Below are positions 45,907 through 54,862 of a stretch of 64,000 nucleotides of DNA, piece after piece. This DNA is from Distichodus sexfasciatus (taxonomy: Eukaryota > Chordata > Actinopteri > Characiformes > Distichodontidae): assembly GCA_032718565.1 (NCBI GenBank), contig JAVGVS010000235.1:310001-374000 (forward strand), written 5' to 3'. The notes under the pieces were generated by a model, which saw only the letters and a program-made list of their open reading frames with translations, ran no database searches and was not told where the DNA came from. Both the position numbers and the translations under genes were made by a program. The number at the start of each line of letters is the position of its first letter. Position 1 is the first letter of the stretch.

Positions 45907-46853
45907 GTAGCCACGACCGCACCAAGCGTCTGTGAGTGCTACGGCGATATCGTTTTGAAGCTTGATTTATGCCCTTTCATGAAAACATAACTCAATTTTG
46001 AAAATTTGCGACAAGCAACTGGTGGGTCGCATAGGGTCACCGTGGAGGGTCACATATATCGGTATCAGTATTGTCAGGTATACGCACGTAAAATATCGGA
46101 TATCGGCATCAGCTTCCAGTTTTTTCGATGATTTAATGTATGCTACATAACGATGATGACGCTAGCAATCCTCATGGTTTACATTGCAGAGAAAACCAAC
46201 ACTGTAAAATCAAAGAAGTCCACAAAATCCGGAGCGTCCGGCAACGAGAGGCACCAGAGAGCGACGTCCACCAAGTCCCAACCTCTCAACCTGAGCCAGG
46301 TAGAGCTGTGCATTCTGAAATAAACTCTTTTCTCTGCTGAAGACTAAATAAACTTCAACTCCCTTTCCACATGCTGTAGGTCCAACAGTCGGCAATGTCG
46401 TCGTCTTCGTCATCCCACGACCGTTCTGGGGGCAGTTCCCTGCGACGTCAGCCCACCTACCCCCCGTCGGGCCACGCCCACTCCTACCGGCTCCACGAGA
46501 CGCCCTCGCTCTTCAGCTCCGCCCCCAACCTGTACGCCTACCCGGCCTCTGCGGCGCTGGCGTCGGTCTCCCAGGCCGTGGACCAGCTGCACTCGTCCGG
46601 CTCCTCCTCCTCCTCCTCGTCTTCGTCGCGCCACGTCCGCGCCGCCGGCCCCTACTCCGCCTCACTCAGCATGCTGCAGAAGAGCAACGCCATGGGATTA
46701 ATGGGCCAAGCGTCCGCACATTATCAGACGCCGGGGCAACAGCAGCAGCAGCAGCAGCAACATCAGCAACAACCGCTGCCCGGGCAACCGTATCCGAGAG
46801 CGAGCGCCTTCCCGCTCGGCCAGAGGAAACTCAGCCAGTACCCTTACCTGTGA
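33655..46853 (+). CDS. hipk1: Homeodomain-interacting protein kinase 1-like
   Basis: Nuclear serine/threonine kinase of the DYRK/HIPK group acting on transcription regulators. Sixteen coding exons: 33655-34443, 34878-35251, 35429-35552, 35696-35815, 36559-36645, 36952-37133, 37320-37479, 39047-39251, 39408-39529, 41457-41591, 43552-43709, 44085-44240, 44385-44525, 44619-44824, 46190-46299, 46380-46853; total 3543 nt, 1180 aa. The kinase starts near Y219 (EFLGRGTFGQV), with ATP-site K248 (VAIKIL), catalytic D344 in HADLKPEN, DFG at 366-368 and activation-loop Y381 (CSTYLQSRYYR). Other marks are KRKSEE in the N-terminus, a likely SUMO-interacting/acidic stretch (IVISDTPSP, then SDTEDEDD), Ser-rich and polyGln tracts, and the end KLSQYPYL. 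Exon 10 (GSCTPLMVA, LHP) is present in HIPK1 and absent from the HIPK2 form I know; ISCVTVHDS is more HIPK2-like. No lesion. The a/b paralogue is undecided. Confidence 0.93.
34470..34786 (-). mobile_element. hAT-type miniature element (family B) in hipk1 intron 2
   Basis: ATATGGAACGCCAAAAGTGC lies on the left, AAGTTTCACTGAATTTACAG and GAAAATGTAC in the right part, and TTGCACAGCC at the right end. It fills most of the 434-base intron, so in-frame extension of the first kinase exon past 34443 is element-derived. Confidence 0.7.
35849..36492. mobile_element. hAT-type miniature element with 8-bp duplication in hipk1 intron
   Basis: It starts TAGGGACGCACGA and ends TCGTGTATCCCTG, flanked by identical CTTTTTAT at 35841-35848 and 36493-36500. 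It is 644 bases with no intact transposase, between exons 35696-35815 and 36559-36645. Confidence 0.88.
37542..38995 (+). mobile_element. Family B element split by a hAT insertion, hipk1 intron
   Basis: Starts TAGGGCAGGGCGTTATGACC and ends ATCGCACAGCCCT. Internal hallmarks TCTGGAACGCCAAAGGTGCC and TCTACATCCACGTGGCGCTA flank the inserted element 37949-38742. Flanking 8-mers do not match, so the duplication has decayed or a boundary is off. Confidence 0.75.
37949..38742 (+). mobile_element. Deleted hAT transposon with BED-finger and hAT C-terminal remnants
   Basis: Ends are TAGGAGTGCACGGTATAAAC and ATATCGCACAGCCCTA, flanked by perfect GTTTGACA at 37941-37948 and 38743-38750. Within it, one frame gives TWFGFRVSGTEEKNIICKIC (BED-finger-like, about 38153-38214) and another gives ATSAPSERAFSTGGN and CHRSALKPEK (hAT C-terminal, about 38290-38369). 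The catalytic middle is absent. Confidence 0.88.
39880..40350. mobile_element. hAT-like CGATT-rich element interrupted by a SINE, hipk1 intron
   Basis: The arms (ATTCAAAATCGATTCATG at 39919; ATTGATTTTGAATCGAATTG at 40268) are inverted copies, and the right end is CCTAAATCGTGCACCTC. The SINE at 40010-40215 is placed between them. Confidence 0.6.
40010..40215 (+). repeat. tRNA-derived SINE
   Basis: The head carries A-box-like TGGCGTAATGGTAGGGTG and B-box GGTTCGAATCC. The body is TACTCGTGAGCAAGGTACCG and GCTGCCCACTGCTCCTTCAC, and the tail is TGACAAATATTCACTCAC. A body/tail fragment of the same family is at 43788-43915, and a related head lies near 44875-44935. Confidence 0.7.
40430..40850 (-). 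mobile_element. hAT-type miniature element (family B), hipk1 intron
   Basis: TCTATGGAACGCCAGAGGAG at the left, GGCACCTTTGGCGTTCCATA and AAAGTTCCACTGAATTTTGT at the right. Outer ends are not preserved. Confidence 0.65.
41935..42584 (+). mobile_element. Family A miniature element, best-preserved copy
   Basis: It starts TGTGACTCTGCACGACAAAA, ends GCGTGCAGAGTCACA, and is flanked on both sides by TATA. It is 650 bases with no transposase, in the hipk1 intron between 41591 and 43552. Confidence 0.88.
42585..43551. other. hipk1 intron without recognised elements
   Basis: Between the family A copy and the exon at 43552 there is unique-looking sequence. Short frames are present but none has exon-like conservation that I recognise. 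Confidence 0.4.
45184..45480. repeat. Dispersed GGGCTGCGTCCCGAG repeat
   Basis: GGGCTGCGTCCCGAGC, CTTAATAGTATGGTAGGTAA and GGGCGGGAAGTGACTTTTTC repeat the sequence seen at about 19620-19860. It lies in a hipk1 intron. Confidence 0.6.
45509..46054 (-). mobile_element. Family A miniature element, reverse, with A30 run
   Basis: It starts TGTGACCCTCCACGGCAAAA and ends CCGTGGAGGGTCACA. It is shorter than the 41935 copy. A run of 30 A at 45876-45905 replaces the segment that reads GAATGCAGCGTAGGCTACC (reverse sense) in other copies. Confidence 0.85.
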
Positions 46854-48760
46854 GGAGCGAGGGACTGAGATGAGGAACAAGTTGAGACGTGTCACTTTGA
46901 AACGTCATTTGAAATGCCTTTTTAATCCTTATTTTAGATGAAATACACCTCGGATAAATAGAGAAGGTTTTAACAACGAGGGCAGCGGCCGGGGCTCAGT
47001 GGTGGATGACAAGCCAGAGGAGACAGGAGAAGTTTTAATCTGTGTGTGTGTGTGTGTGTGTGTGTGTGAGCACAACCTCCACACAGAACAACCCCATAAC
47101 CGGATACCCGGGGGTCGAACCCGTGATCTTGCTGTGAGGTGACAACGCTAAACCACCACACCACGTATACAAACACACACACAGACGCACCTCGTCCATT
47201 TAATACATCTCCTGTCTCCCAGTCCTCTCCTTTACTGGCCGTTAGAGAGGCCCGGCAGCCCGGCGGCCGCCCTCCAACTACACTAACGTCTCCTGGACAT
47301 GTTTACGTGTGTGGTACGTTAATACAAAAAAGCACTCCTTAGCTCCGCCATTGGTGGTAGGTGTTTCAAACACGTGCTCACATCTAATGTGTTTATTAAC
47401 GATATACGTTATGGTATAAACCGTGTCCTACGCCGCCAGTAGTGGTATAAACTCTGCAGTGTATAAACTTAGGTTGTGGTTAAAGAAAAGGTGCTTTGCT
47501 TTGACTGCCTGTGTCGGTGTAGTTTCGATTTCTTTTCGTTGCGTTAAAAGCCTTTTTATTTACAAGTGCCCTCGACTGTGTCCGCCGTCACCACTTGAAA
47601 TGTGTGTTCTTGTGCCGCGTCCAGTTAACGTCGCTGTGCCGTGCCGTGCCGGGTGTCTGTCAGGTGTGGGTTCGTTCATGGCTGTCGTGCTGGCTGTTGC
47701 ATGTTGGATATGTGGAGTCGTGGGCCCTTCGTGTGGAGCTTTTCCACTGGCATACAGGAACCGCACCGTACCTAACTACCGTACCGTTCTGAGATGGCAT
47801 GAAAGTTCTAATCCAGTAACTTTTCAGTAACCAGTTCTTCACCGGATATTTCAGACTCAAAAAGAGTCTGAAAAGAGTAAAAGATTATTCTGTTTATTTT
47901 TTTATTATTTTTATTTTCTACACAGGTGCATTCCTCTTTTAAAAATTCCCTCAATTATTATATATTATTATTAGAATATGTTAGTCCAAAATAGAGCTAT
48001 TTAAGTATTTTTTATTACACAGGAAAAATATATCATCATGGTTATCCAATTTTGTCCCATAGCAGGTAATTTGTAAAGAAAAACGTATTTGTCTTGGGTT
48101 CCCGTTGCCAGTAGAAAAGCATCACTCATCACCAATGAACAAATTTGATTTGATAAATCAATTGCTTTAGGTCAATCCTTACATCATGTAAAAATAGGCT
48201 TTAGTTTTTTGGGAATCGGAAGGAAAAAAAAAAACAATGTTCACTATGTCCTGCGACCGGCACGGCACAAAGGGGCTTAATGCCTAAAAACGGTTAAATT
48301 AAGAGAGAAAACGTGTTGAAAACATGAATATCCGCTAAAAAATATTGTCTTAAAGGCAGAAGGTGTGACAAGCAGTGATGTTTGTGAACACATTTGTTGT
48401 GTTCGGTCTCATTAGGTCGCCCATTTCCATAGCACTTAAAAGCTGCGGTTTAATCGTGGATGTTGATGCTAAACTTAAGACGTGCCTCGTATGTTTTTTT
48501 TGTCCCGTTTGTTTGTGAGTTTTATCGTGTGGAATTTTTGTCTGCCACCTCTGGCAGCTGAAGCCCTTCTGTTCTTAAAAAAAAACAAGCCTCTTAGCTG
48601 TGAATGTCTGATCATAGGCTTCAAGCGCAGCAGTCTGTGCTAGTTTCTACTCTTCGATCATCACCATGTGAAGTGTGAAGTAGATCAAATCACAGTGAGA
48701 CTTGATGATATGCAAATTGTATATGCACAATAAAATGTTTTCATTGTAAAGTAAGAGTTG
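46854..48760 (+). other. hipk1: hipk1 3' UTR
   Basis: No plausible coding region follows the stop. The stretch includes a reversed SINE with a GT microsatellite (46982-47165) and ends near AATAAA in GCACAATAAAATG (about 48730), the best poly(A) candidate. The 118 bases next to the signal are AT-rich with no further structure seen. Confidence 0.5.
46982..47165 (-). repeat. SINE-like repeat, reverse, with GT tract in hipk1 3' UTR
   Basis: GTCGAACCCGTGATCTTGCT and GAGGTGACAACGCTAAACCA match the reverse of the 18934 family head. A (TG)n tract lies at 47040-47069. Confidence 0.6.
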
Positions 48761-48997
48761 TGTGAGCAGTCATTCTTTAAAAATTGTGACGGGGAAAGAA
48801 AGACCAGGCAAGATTGGAGGGAAAGATTGACGGAGAAAAATGTAGAGCAGTACTCCGGGAAAAGATAAGTTGTCATTCTAAGGAGACATTCAATAGACAT
48901 AAAGATTATTGCAGATGACCAACACTATGTCCGTCCCTAAACCTTACCATTAGGGCTGTAACGATATCTCGATGTCATTTCATGTCCTGATAATATA

Positions 48998-49550
48998 GAC
49001 TACCAGTCAAAAGTTTGGACACACCTTCCCATTCAATGTTTTATTCATTATTATCATGACTATTTACATTGTAGATTCTCACTGAAGGCACTATGACTGA
49101 ACATATATGGAATTATGTAGTAAACAAAAAGTGTGAAATAACCCAAAACATGTTTTATATCTTAGATTCTTGAAAATAACCACCCTTTGCTTTGATCACT
49201 GCTTTGCACACTCTTGGCATTCTCTCGATGAGCTTCATGAGGTAGTCACCTGAAATGGGTCTCCAACAGTCTTGAAGGAGTTCTCAGAGATGCTGAGCTC
49301 TTGTTGGCCCTTTTGACTTCACTCTGCGGTCCATCTCATCCCAAACCATCTCGATTGGCTTTGGTCAGGTGACCGTGGAGGCCAGGCCATGTGAAGCAGC
49401 ACTCCATCACTCTCCTTCTTAGTCAAATAGCCCTTACATAGTTCATTCATAGTTTTGATGCCTTTAGTGAGAATCTACAACGTAAATAGTAATGAAAATA
49501 AAGAAAAAACCTTGAATGGGAAGGTGTGTCCAAAGCTTTGACTGGTAGTG
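48998..49550 (-). mobile_element. Tc1-like miniature element in family B copy
   Basis: Ends are GACTACCAGTCAAAAGTTTG and AAGCTTTGACTGGTAGTG between TA dinucleotides (48996-48997, 49551-49552). The inside is a transposase C-terminal remnant on the minus strand (GTGACCGTGGAGGCCAGGCC; reversed it encodes a WPPQ-type region). Removing it restores a continuous family B sequence. Confidence 0.85.
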
Positions 49551-49880
49551 TACATCACAATATAAAACAGTTTTTGGTAAATTCAGTGGAACTTTCGCAA
49601 GCGAAATCTTTTCAGTGCTCTCATACGCACAGTAAAACACCCATTTTTGATTGTGTTTATTCATTAAAAATGCAGTGCTCTAATATATCGGCGCTTTTTA
49701 AACGTTGAAAACTCGGCTTTTTGCACCGCTCTAGTGACTTGTGGTCAGAAAAGCAGCTTTTTATGCCATAAAATGTCTGTAAAAGGCAGCACTTTTACGG
49801 CACTCTAGTAATGTCCCTTAAACGCGAATTGTGGCAGCTTTGGCGTTCCATAGATCTGAGCGCGAAGGCAGACAGAACGG

Positions 49881-52310
49881 GCCCCTTTCACAAAATTCAG
49901 GAAATTACGTTACACCGGGTAAACAAACTCACGGCAAACCCTCTAGCTGTTTGCTGTCAACAGGAGCCTGCATAAAATGCAGCTTTTCTTCAGTTTCGTT
50001 GTTGACTGTGCCAAGGATTACACTGTTGGGCGTACACAAGGTTCGCCTATCTCACAGTTTTGACGTTCGATTGTGCCTGGGCTGAGTAAAGCGTATAGAG
50101 CTTCTTTAGCTCAGAGCTTCTGTTGAAGTAGCCGACAGCAATGTGACTTGTTTGTTTGACTACTGTTTACAATCTTAAAATAACTTACTGAAAATGTTCA
50201 TTTTGCCAGGGTTTGGTTTGTAAATACTAATGAGAGAAGAATGTTTACAAAATTCAGGTTACATTAATTATTACTTTTTGTATGGCAACTTTGTGTTTTA
50301 TGTAACCAATACAGGCAATAGCAAGCTAACGTAAGTACTGGGCAGCGGCAACATTACATGTTCATTTACAAATAAAAGGGCTGAACTTCAGTTTTTCAGT
50401 AGGTCTGATGTTGCCTGAATCTTTTAACATGAACTGCTGCCAAGTTTGCCAAAAGTATACAGTAACCCAGCACTCATTGAAAACAAGTTGTCATGGGCAT
50501 CAGTTAGCATGTTCTCTTATTTTGGCTAACTGAGGGTCTGTCTGGAAAATTGGCAAATCCAATTGGCACACAACCCAAATTTTACTTCTTGAATGCAAAT
50601 ATAGTGAGATTCAGACGAAACCATCTAGAAACTGAATCTAGGAATTGTTGAACACGACTGACCATGAATTACAAGCGTAAGATTTACGAGTTTCATCAGC
50701 TAGCTAGCTCACATCTAGGGACGTGTGCTGTATTCATGCTATCTGGTAACTTTTCCATCTGCTTGTGTTGGATTTTTTTTTGTGCTTTTGCTTGCTGAGC
50801 TGTCACTCGTTCATACACCAATGTTTTCGCCTGGACTACGATGTAGTCGTTCCAGTTAAAGCGAGTGGGAGCAGCTCCCATCTTCATCTCATCTGATATG
50901 TAAGTTTTGTTTGGAATTAGCGCACTGAGATACACAACAGAAGCTCTTTCATTTGATTGTGCCAATGTTTGAGAAGGGTCTGGCTGCAGACCTCCTCTCT
51001 GGGTAAGCTCCTCTGTCAGTACATCTCCTCTGAGGGAAAGGAAATGACGCACAAGGACCGTACCTAACCCTAACCATAACCGTAGTTACATGTTTGACGT
51101 CATTTCCTTTCCCTAAGAGGAGACGTACTGACAGAGGAGATTTGCCCACACAGGAGGTCTGCAGCCAGACTCTCTTGGGCAATGTTTACTTCCGTAGAAT
51201 GCTGCGACCGGAAGACGTTTAACCTGCCAAGGCGTCGAACCCGGAAATTGCGCACGCAGTGTGTTTCGAGCGTGTGTAGGCAGTGTTATGGACCTTTTTC
51301 ACGAAAACCGGAAATACGTAATTATACGGTAAACTTAGTTCCGATCAAGCGTCAATGCATTAGAAAACCCGGGATTAGAGAAAATGGCGAAGAGAATGTA
51401 CACAACCTCTCTGACAAATTTGCCCAAATTTACATTTGCGGATGTTGCTAAATTCGTGGAGGAAAACTCTGTCATCATGCTAACTGTTACTGAACTGTTA
51501 GCTAGAATGACAAATCATTAGTGTGTCCACTTAGACCTAGGGTTAGGTTTATAGGGTTATGTATGTATAGTATAGAGGAAATAGACCTTACTAAAGCAAT
51601 ATAACTCTCGTGGTTGTAATCAGTTAACATTTTTCTCTGACAATGTCTGTTTATTTGCGTGTTTGCATGTCACAGTATCAAATGTAGTAGACGTGCAGGT
51701 TTTTGTGAGGGCTAGATGCTACGCATCACAGAGGAAAAAACGAGGAGCCTCACAAGCTAGAGGTTTGACCACTGAGTGCACAAATTCCCTGTGCTTCTTA
51801 CTGCCGTTGCAGTACTGTTCACTCGCTGTCGAGTTTCTGCACAGCTACAGAGTAGATAGAAAGGTTCTCACACGCACTCTTTTGTTTGTGTAGTCTTGCT
51901 GGCCACAGGAGTGCTGTGGTTTATATTGTTTTGATTAAAGAGTAACAATAGGTGTTTTCCAGCATAACTCTGGAAATCTAACTTAATGATGTGCAGGAGC
52001 TTTGACACAGCTCTTTCTTTTCCATTTCAATCCATAAGCTATAAATCTCTTCTGCCGTTTCAACCCTTTCCTTAAACTGTTACTTCCGTTTACCACTGAC
52101 AGTGATGTACTTTTATGAACAGTGATGTCATGTACACCACGCTTATTAGTATTTCCCTGGTTTTTTCTTTTGGTGTATAGATATCACTTGCCGCTGCAAG
52201 AAGAAGAGGTCGCTGCTTGCGCCATTTTTTTTAAACCGGCGGAAGTAAAGATACCCTACGATTACGTATTTCCGGTCAAAAATGCGGAAGTTGTGAAAAA
52301 GGTCTATTAG
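49881..52310. mobile_element. Mosaic insertion with repeated termini, unclassified
   Basis: Three related ends occur: GGGCCCCTTTCACAAAATTC at 49879, GACCTTTTTCACGAAAACCG at 51291, and its inverted form near 52250-52304 (TACGTATTTCCGG, GTGAAAAAGGTC). A 118-codon minus-strand frame (51052-50696) and a 45-codon plus frame (51384-51521, MAKRMYTTSLTNLPK) are present. I do not recognise either protein. Best read as nested DNA transposon remnants. Confidence 0.5.
50970..51175. repeat. Large inverted repeat (hairpin)
   Basis: Left-arm motifs GTCTGGCTGCAGACCTCCTC, CCTCTGTCAGTACATCTCCT and GGAAAGGAAATGACG are matched in reverse by CGTCATTTCCTTTCC, AGGAGACGTACTGACAGAGG and GGAGGTCTGCAGCCAGAC. Arms are about 90 bases around a 30-base loop. 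Confidence 0.8.
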
Positions 52311-52490
52311 TTAGTTGCCTACATCCACGTGGCGCCGTGGTGACTACCGCAAACCCTCAGCCAAACCATGAAGCCATATTGCCGTAAATTGTGTGTTTTG
52401 CGATATTACTAATTAAACGATAAAAGAATATGAAACGATAGACGTTATAATTTCGTCATACGATAGATTTCGTCATATAGCTGAGCCCTA

Positions 52491-54189
52491 CTAACCATAA
52501 TCTTAATAACGAAAAGACAACTTTTCGTCTTTTTTTTTTACATTTAAATACAAAAGATATTTTAGCAAAAACTCTACGGTCATGACACTTTATTTCCTAA
52601 AGGTATATGTGCCCCGTATCTGGAGAAATGTGTCCCTCAAAACAGTCTATGTCACGAACACAGGCAGAAGAGAGAAATGTTGAAAACGGAAGACGTTGAA
52701 AAGCCATTTTGTTTCCTATTTTTGTCATAGACCTCCACCTAGTGGAAGAGCTGCTGAACTGTACCGCGACCGTATTTACAAGAGCTCTAAAATACCTTTA
52801 ATACCGTTGTTACGATTCAAAAATTCGAATACTTATCCAACATTAAAGTATATGGCAAAATATTGTGCTGATTATCTTTCCGCTTTCTACGTCGTCCTGT
52901 CTGCGGCCACAAGCCAGACAATGTTAGCTCTTCACCTCTACACTTGTGCTCGTTCAATCCGGGAAACAATCTGCAATCTGAACCCGTTGTGGCACGACGT
53001 ACCGTTTTCTTCTTGGAAAAATGCGTGCAGATGTTCCGAAATATCAAAACTTTGTCCTTTGAACCTGGAGCCTTCTATTAAAGTTCTCAAGATGACCATA
53101 TTCTGGATGACCTATATAGACATATCCTTATTACTTACTAAATAAATGACTCGTTGAAAAAACTAAATGTATATGTTAGATAGCCACCACACCAACGTCT
53201 TTATGCAGGTATTCAAATGTTTACTGGTCAAAAGGTGCAATAAATAACGATTTAAAATATTTTACTTACCGTCAACCAAAGTCTCAACATCAAGGTAGCA
53301 TGGATTTATGGGCGTGGCAACAATGCTCGTGATTGTGGGACTGCACATGCGCAGATCCGCTAGGTAATGCAGTTCGATGGGTAGCATATTTCGACAGAAC
53401 ACCGACAGTGACCGCTACACATATAAGACTAAAAAAAGCAGGAAAATTTCAGATGAAGAAGACACCTGAAATTTTCGCTAAGCTATCCTCATGAGCAGTA
53501 TAAAACAGCAGTATAAATATTTTTTGATCGGGGTGGGATTTGGGATGCGTAAACCAAAGACTAACAAAAATGTAATTATGAGGAGGTGTTTTCTATATTT
53601 AATTTGAAATCAGAAAATGATTTGTTATTCTTGTTTTTTTTTTTTTTTTAATTTTGGTTTTGAAAACAGATATTTAAAAAAAAAAAACATGGGTTTCAGT
53701 TTTTGTGTTTAAAGTGAAAAATGAACAAACTAATAGTACACAGACTGAGTGATCTAGCCTAAAACTCCCTCCAAGCTCATCACGGTACTAGAAATGAGAC
53801 TTTGATCAGTCTAGAAATTATTCTGCCTGATGGATGAAAGGAGCCAACACTAGCACCAGCCAACATTAGCACCTTGTTCAGCCAACGTTGCGTATCAAGG
53901 TGAGCATCACTTTAAGTGATAATCAGTAATGTGACTAATAATGAAGATATTTATATTTATCAGGCATTCTTATCCAGAGTGACTTCGGTTTTCCTAATTA
54001 CAGGGAAAGTCTCCCAGGAGCCCAGCTCAGGGGCCCAGCGGTGGTAATTCTGGAGGTAGGACTATCTCACAAATACCTGATGAACAGTAGTGTTTATTAA
54101 AACAAGCACCATTCTGAATAAAACAGATTCATCATGTCCACGTGTCGAGGAGGCATAAAACTTTACCCTCATGCAAAGTTCACTGTAAA
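52491..54189. other. Intergenic stretch between hipk1 and marchf9
   Basis: Includes an unrecognised 149-codon frame at 52696-53145 (plus), without family motifs I can name, and AT-rich DNA with poly-T (53630-53650). At 53958-54060 a dispersed repeat (GCCCAGCGGTGGTAATTCTG) recurs near 63450. No gene is supported. Confidence 0.4.
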
Positions 54190-54862
54190 ATGTACATGTA
54201 GCTTTTATTGCAGAGAAGATCAAATCCTTTAAATATGAACGCACTTTATAACTCTGAATCATCCGTAGTTGGCAATCTTATTGCACCCTAACCCTCGTAA
54301 TAGTTTCGTGTTAAATGTATTTATACTGGAATAGAATTCTTTACTCCCTGTTTGTTAACTGTGCCATTTTGTTACTCGTTTGGTTAACAATCAGGATTTT
54401 CTGGGCTTGACCAAAGCATCCGTAAACAAACATCCTCAGGACTGTCCTTTTTTCCCCTCTCTTATTTTTGTTTTAAAGTCATTATATGCGGAACGATGGT
54501 GCCAGTTCGTAAGCGGCACTCCCTTAGAAAAGGAAATATATCATAAAAACCATGTTGGTATAAAACAACACCAGAGAAGAGATGAAATTAAAAATGCATT
54601 TGTGTGCTAGGGCAGGAGTGAAAAGTTTTTCTCCCTCAAGTTCGGTAAATTCATGTTTCTTTTTTTGATATTTAGGCACATTTTCTAGTGCCTTTGCCTT
54701 CTTTCTCTCCTTGTCCACGACAAAGGAGGGTAAAACGTTGCCCACCCTTGTTCGGTACGACCTTTGCCGTATTGAGTCTCCGGAAAAGCAAGGGGGTAGG
54801 GAGAGCAAGGGAATCACTGTAAACCCAGAGCCTTTTAACGAAAGGATCCGGCCCTGGGGCCC
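54190..54862 (-). other. marchf9: marchf9 3' UTR with poly(A) signal
   Basis: Downstream of the TGA at 54865-54863 (minus strand), AATAAA occurs at 54209-54204 (TTTATT on plus), about 650 bases after the stop. No competing reading frame looks real. This is the likely 3' UTR. Confidence 0.45.

Larger units (their letters stand above)
48951..52490 (+). mobile_element. Family B hAT-type element, twice interrupted
   Basis: It starts TAGGGCTGTAACGATATC and ends ATAGCTGAGCCCTA. The flanks are CTTACCAT (48943-48950) and CTAACCAT (52491-52498), a 7-of-8 match typical of a hAT duplication. Its own sequence is 48951-48997, 49551-49880 and 52311-52490. The gaps are a Tc1-type element and a larger mosaic. 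Confidence 0.75.

Noticed and set aside
52696..53145. 149-codon plus-strand frame as a gene
   Set aside because: No recognised domain, no promoter or splice context, and it lies in transposon-rich sequence.
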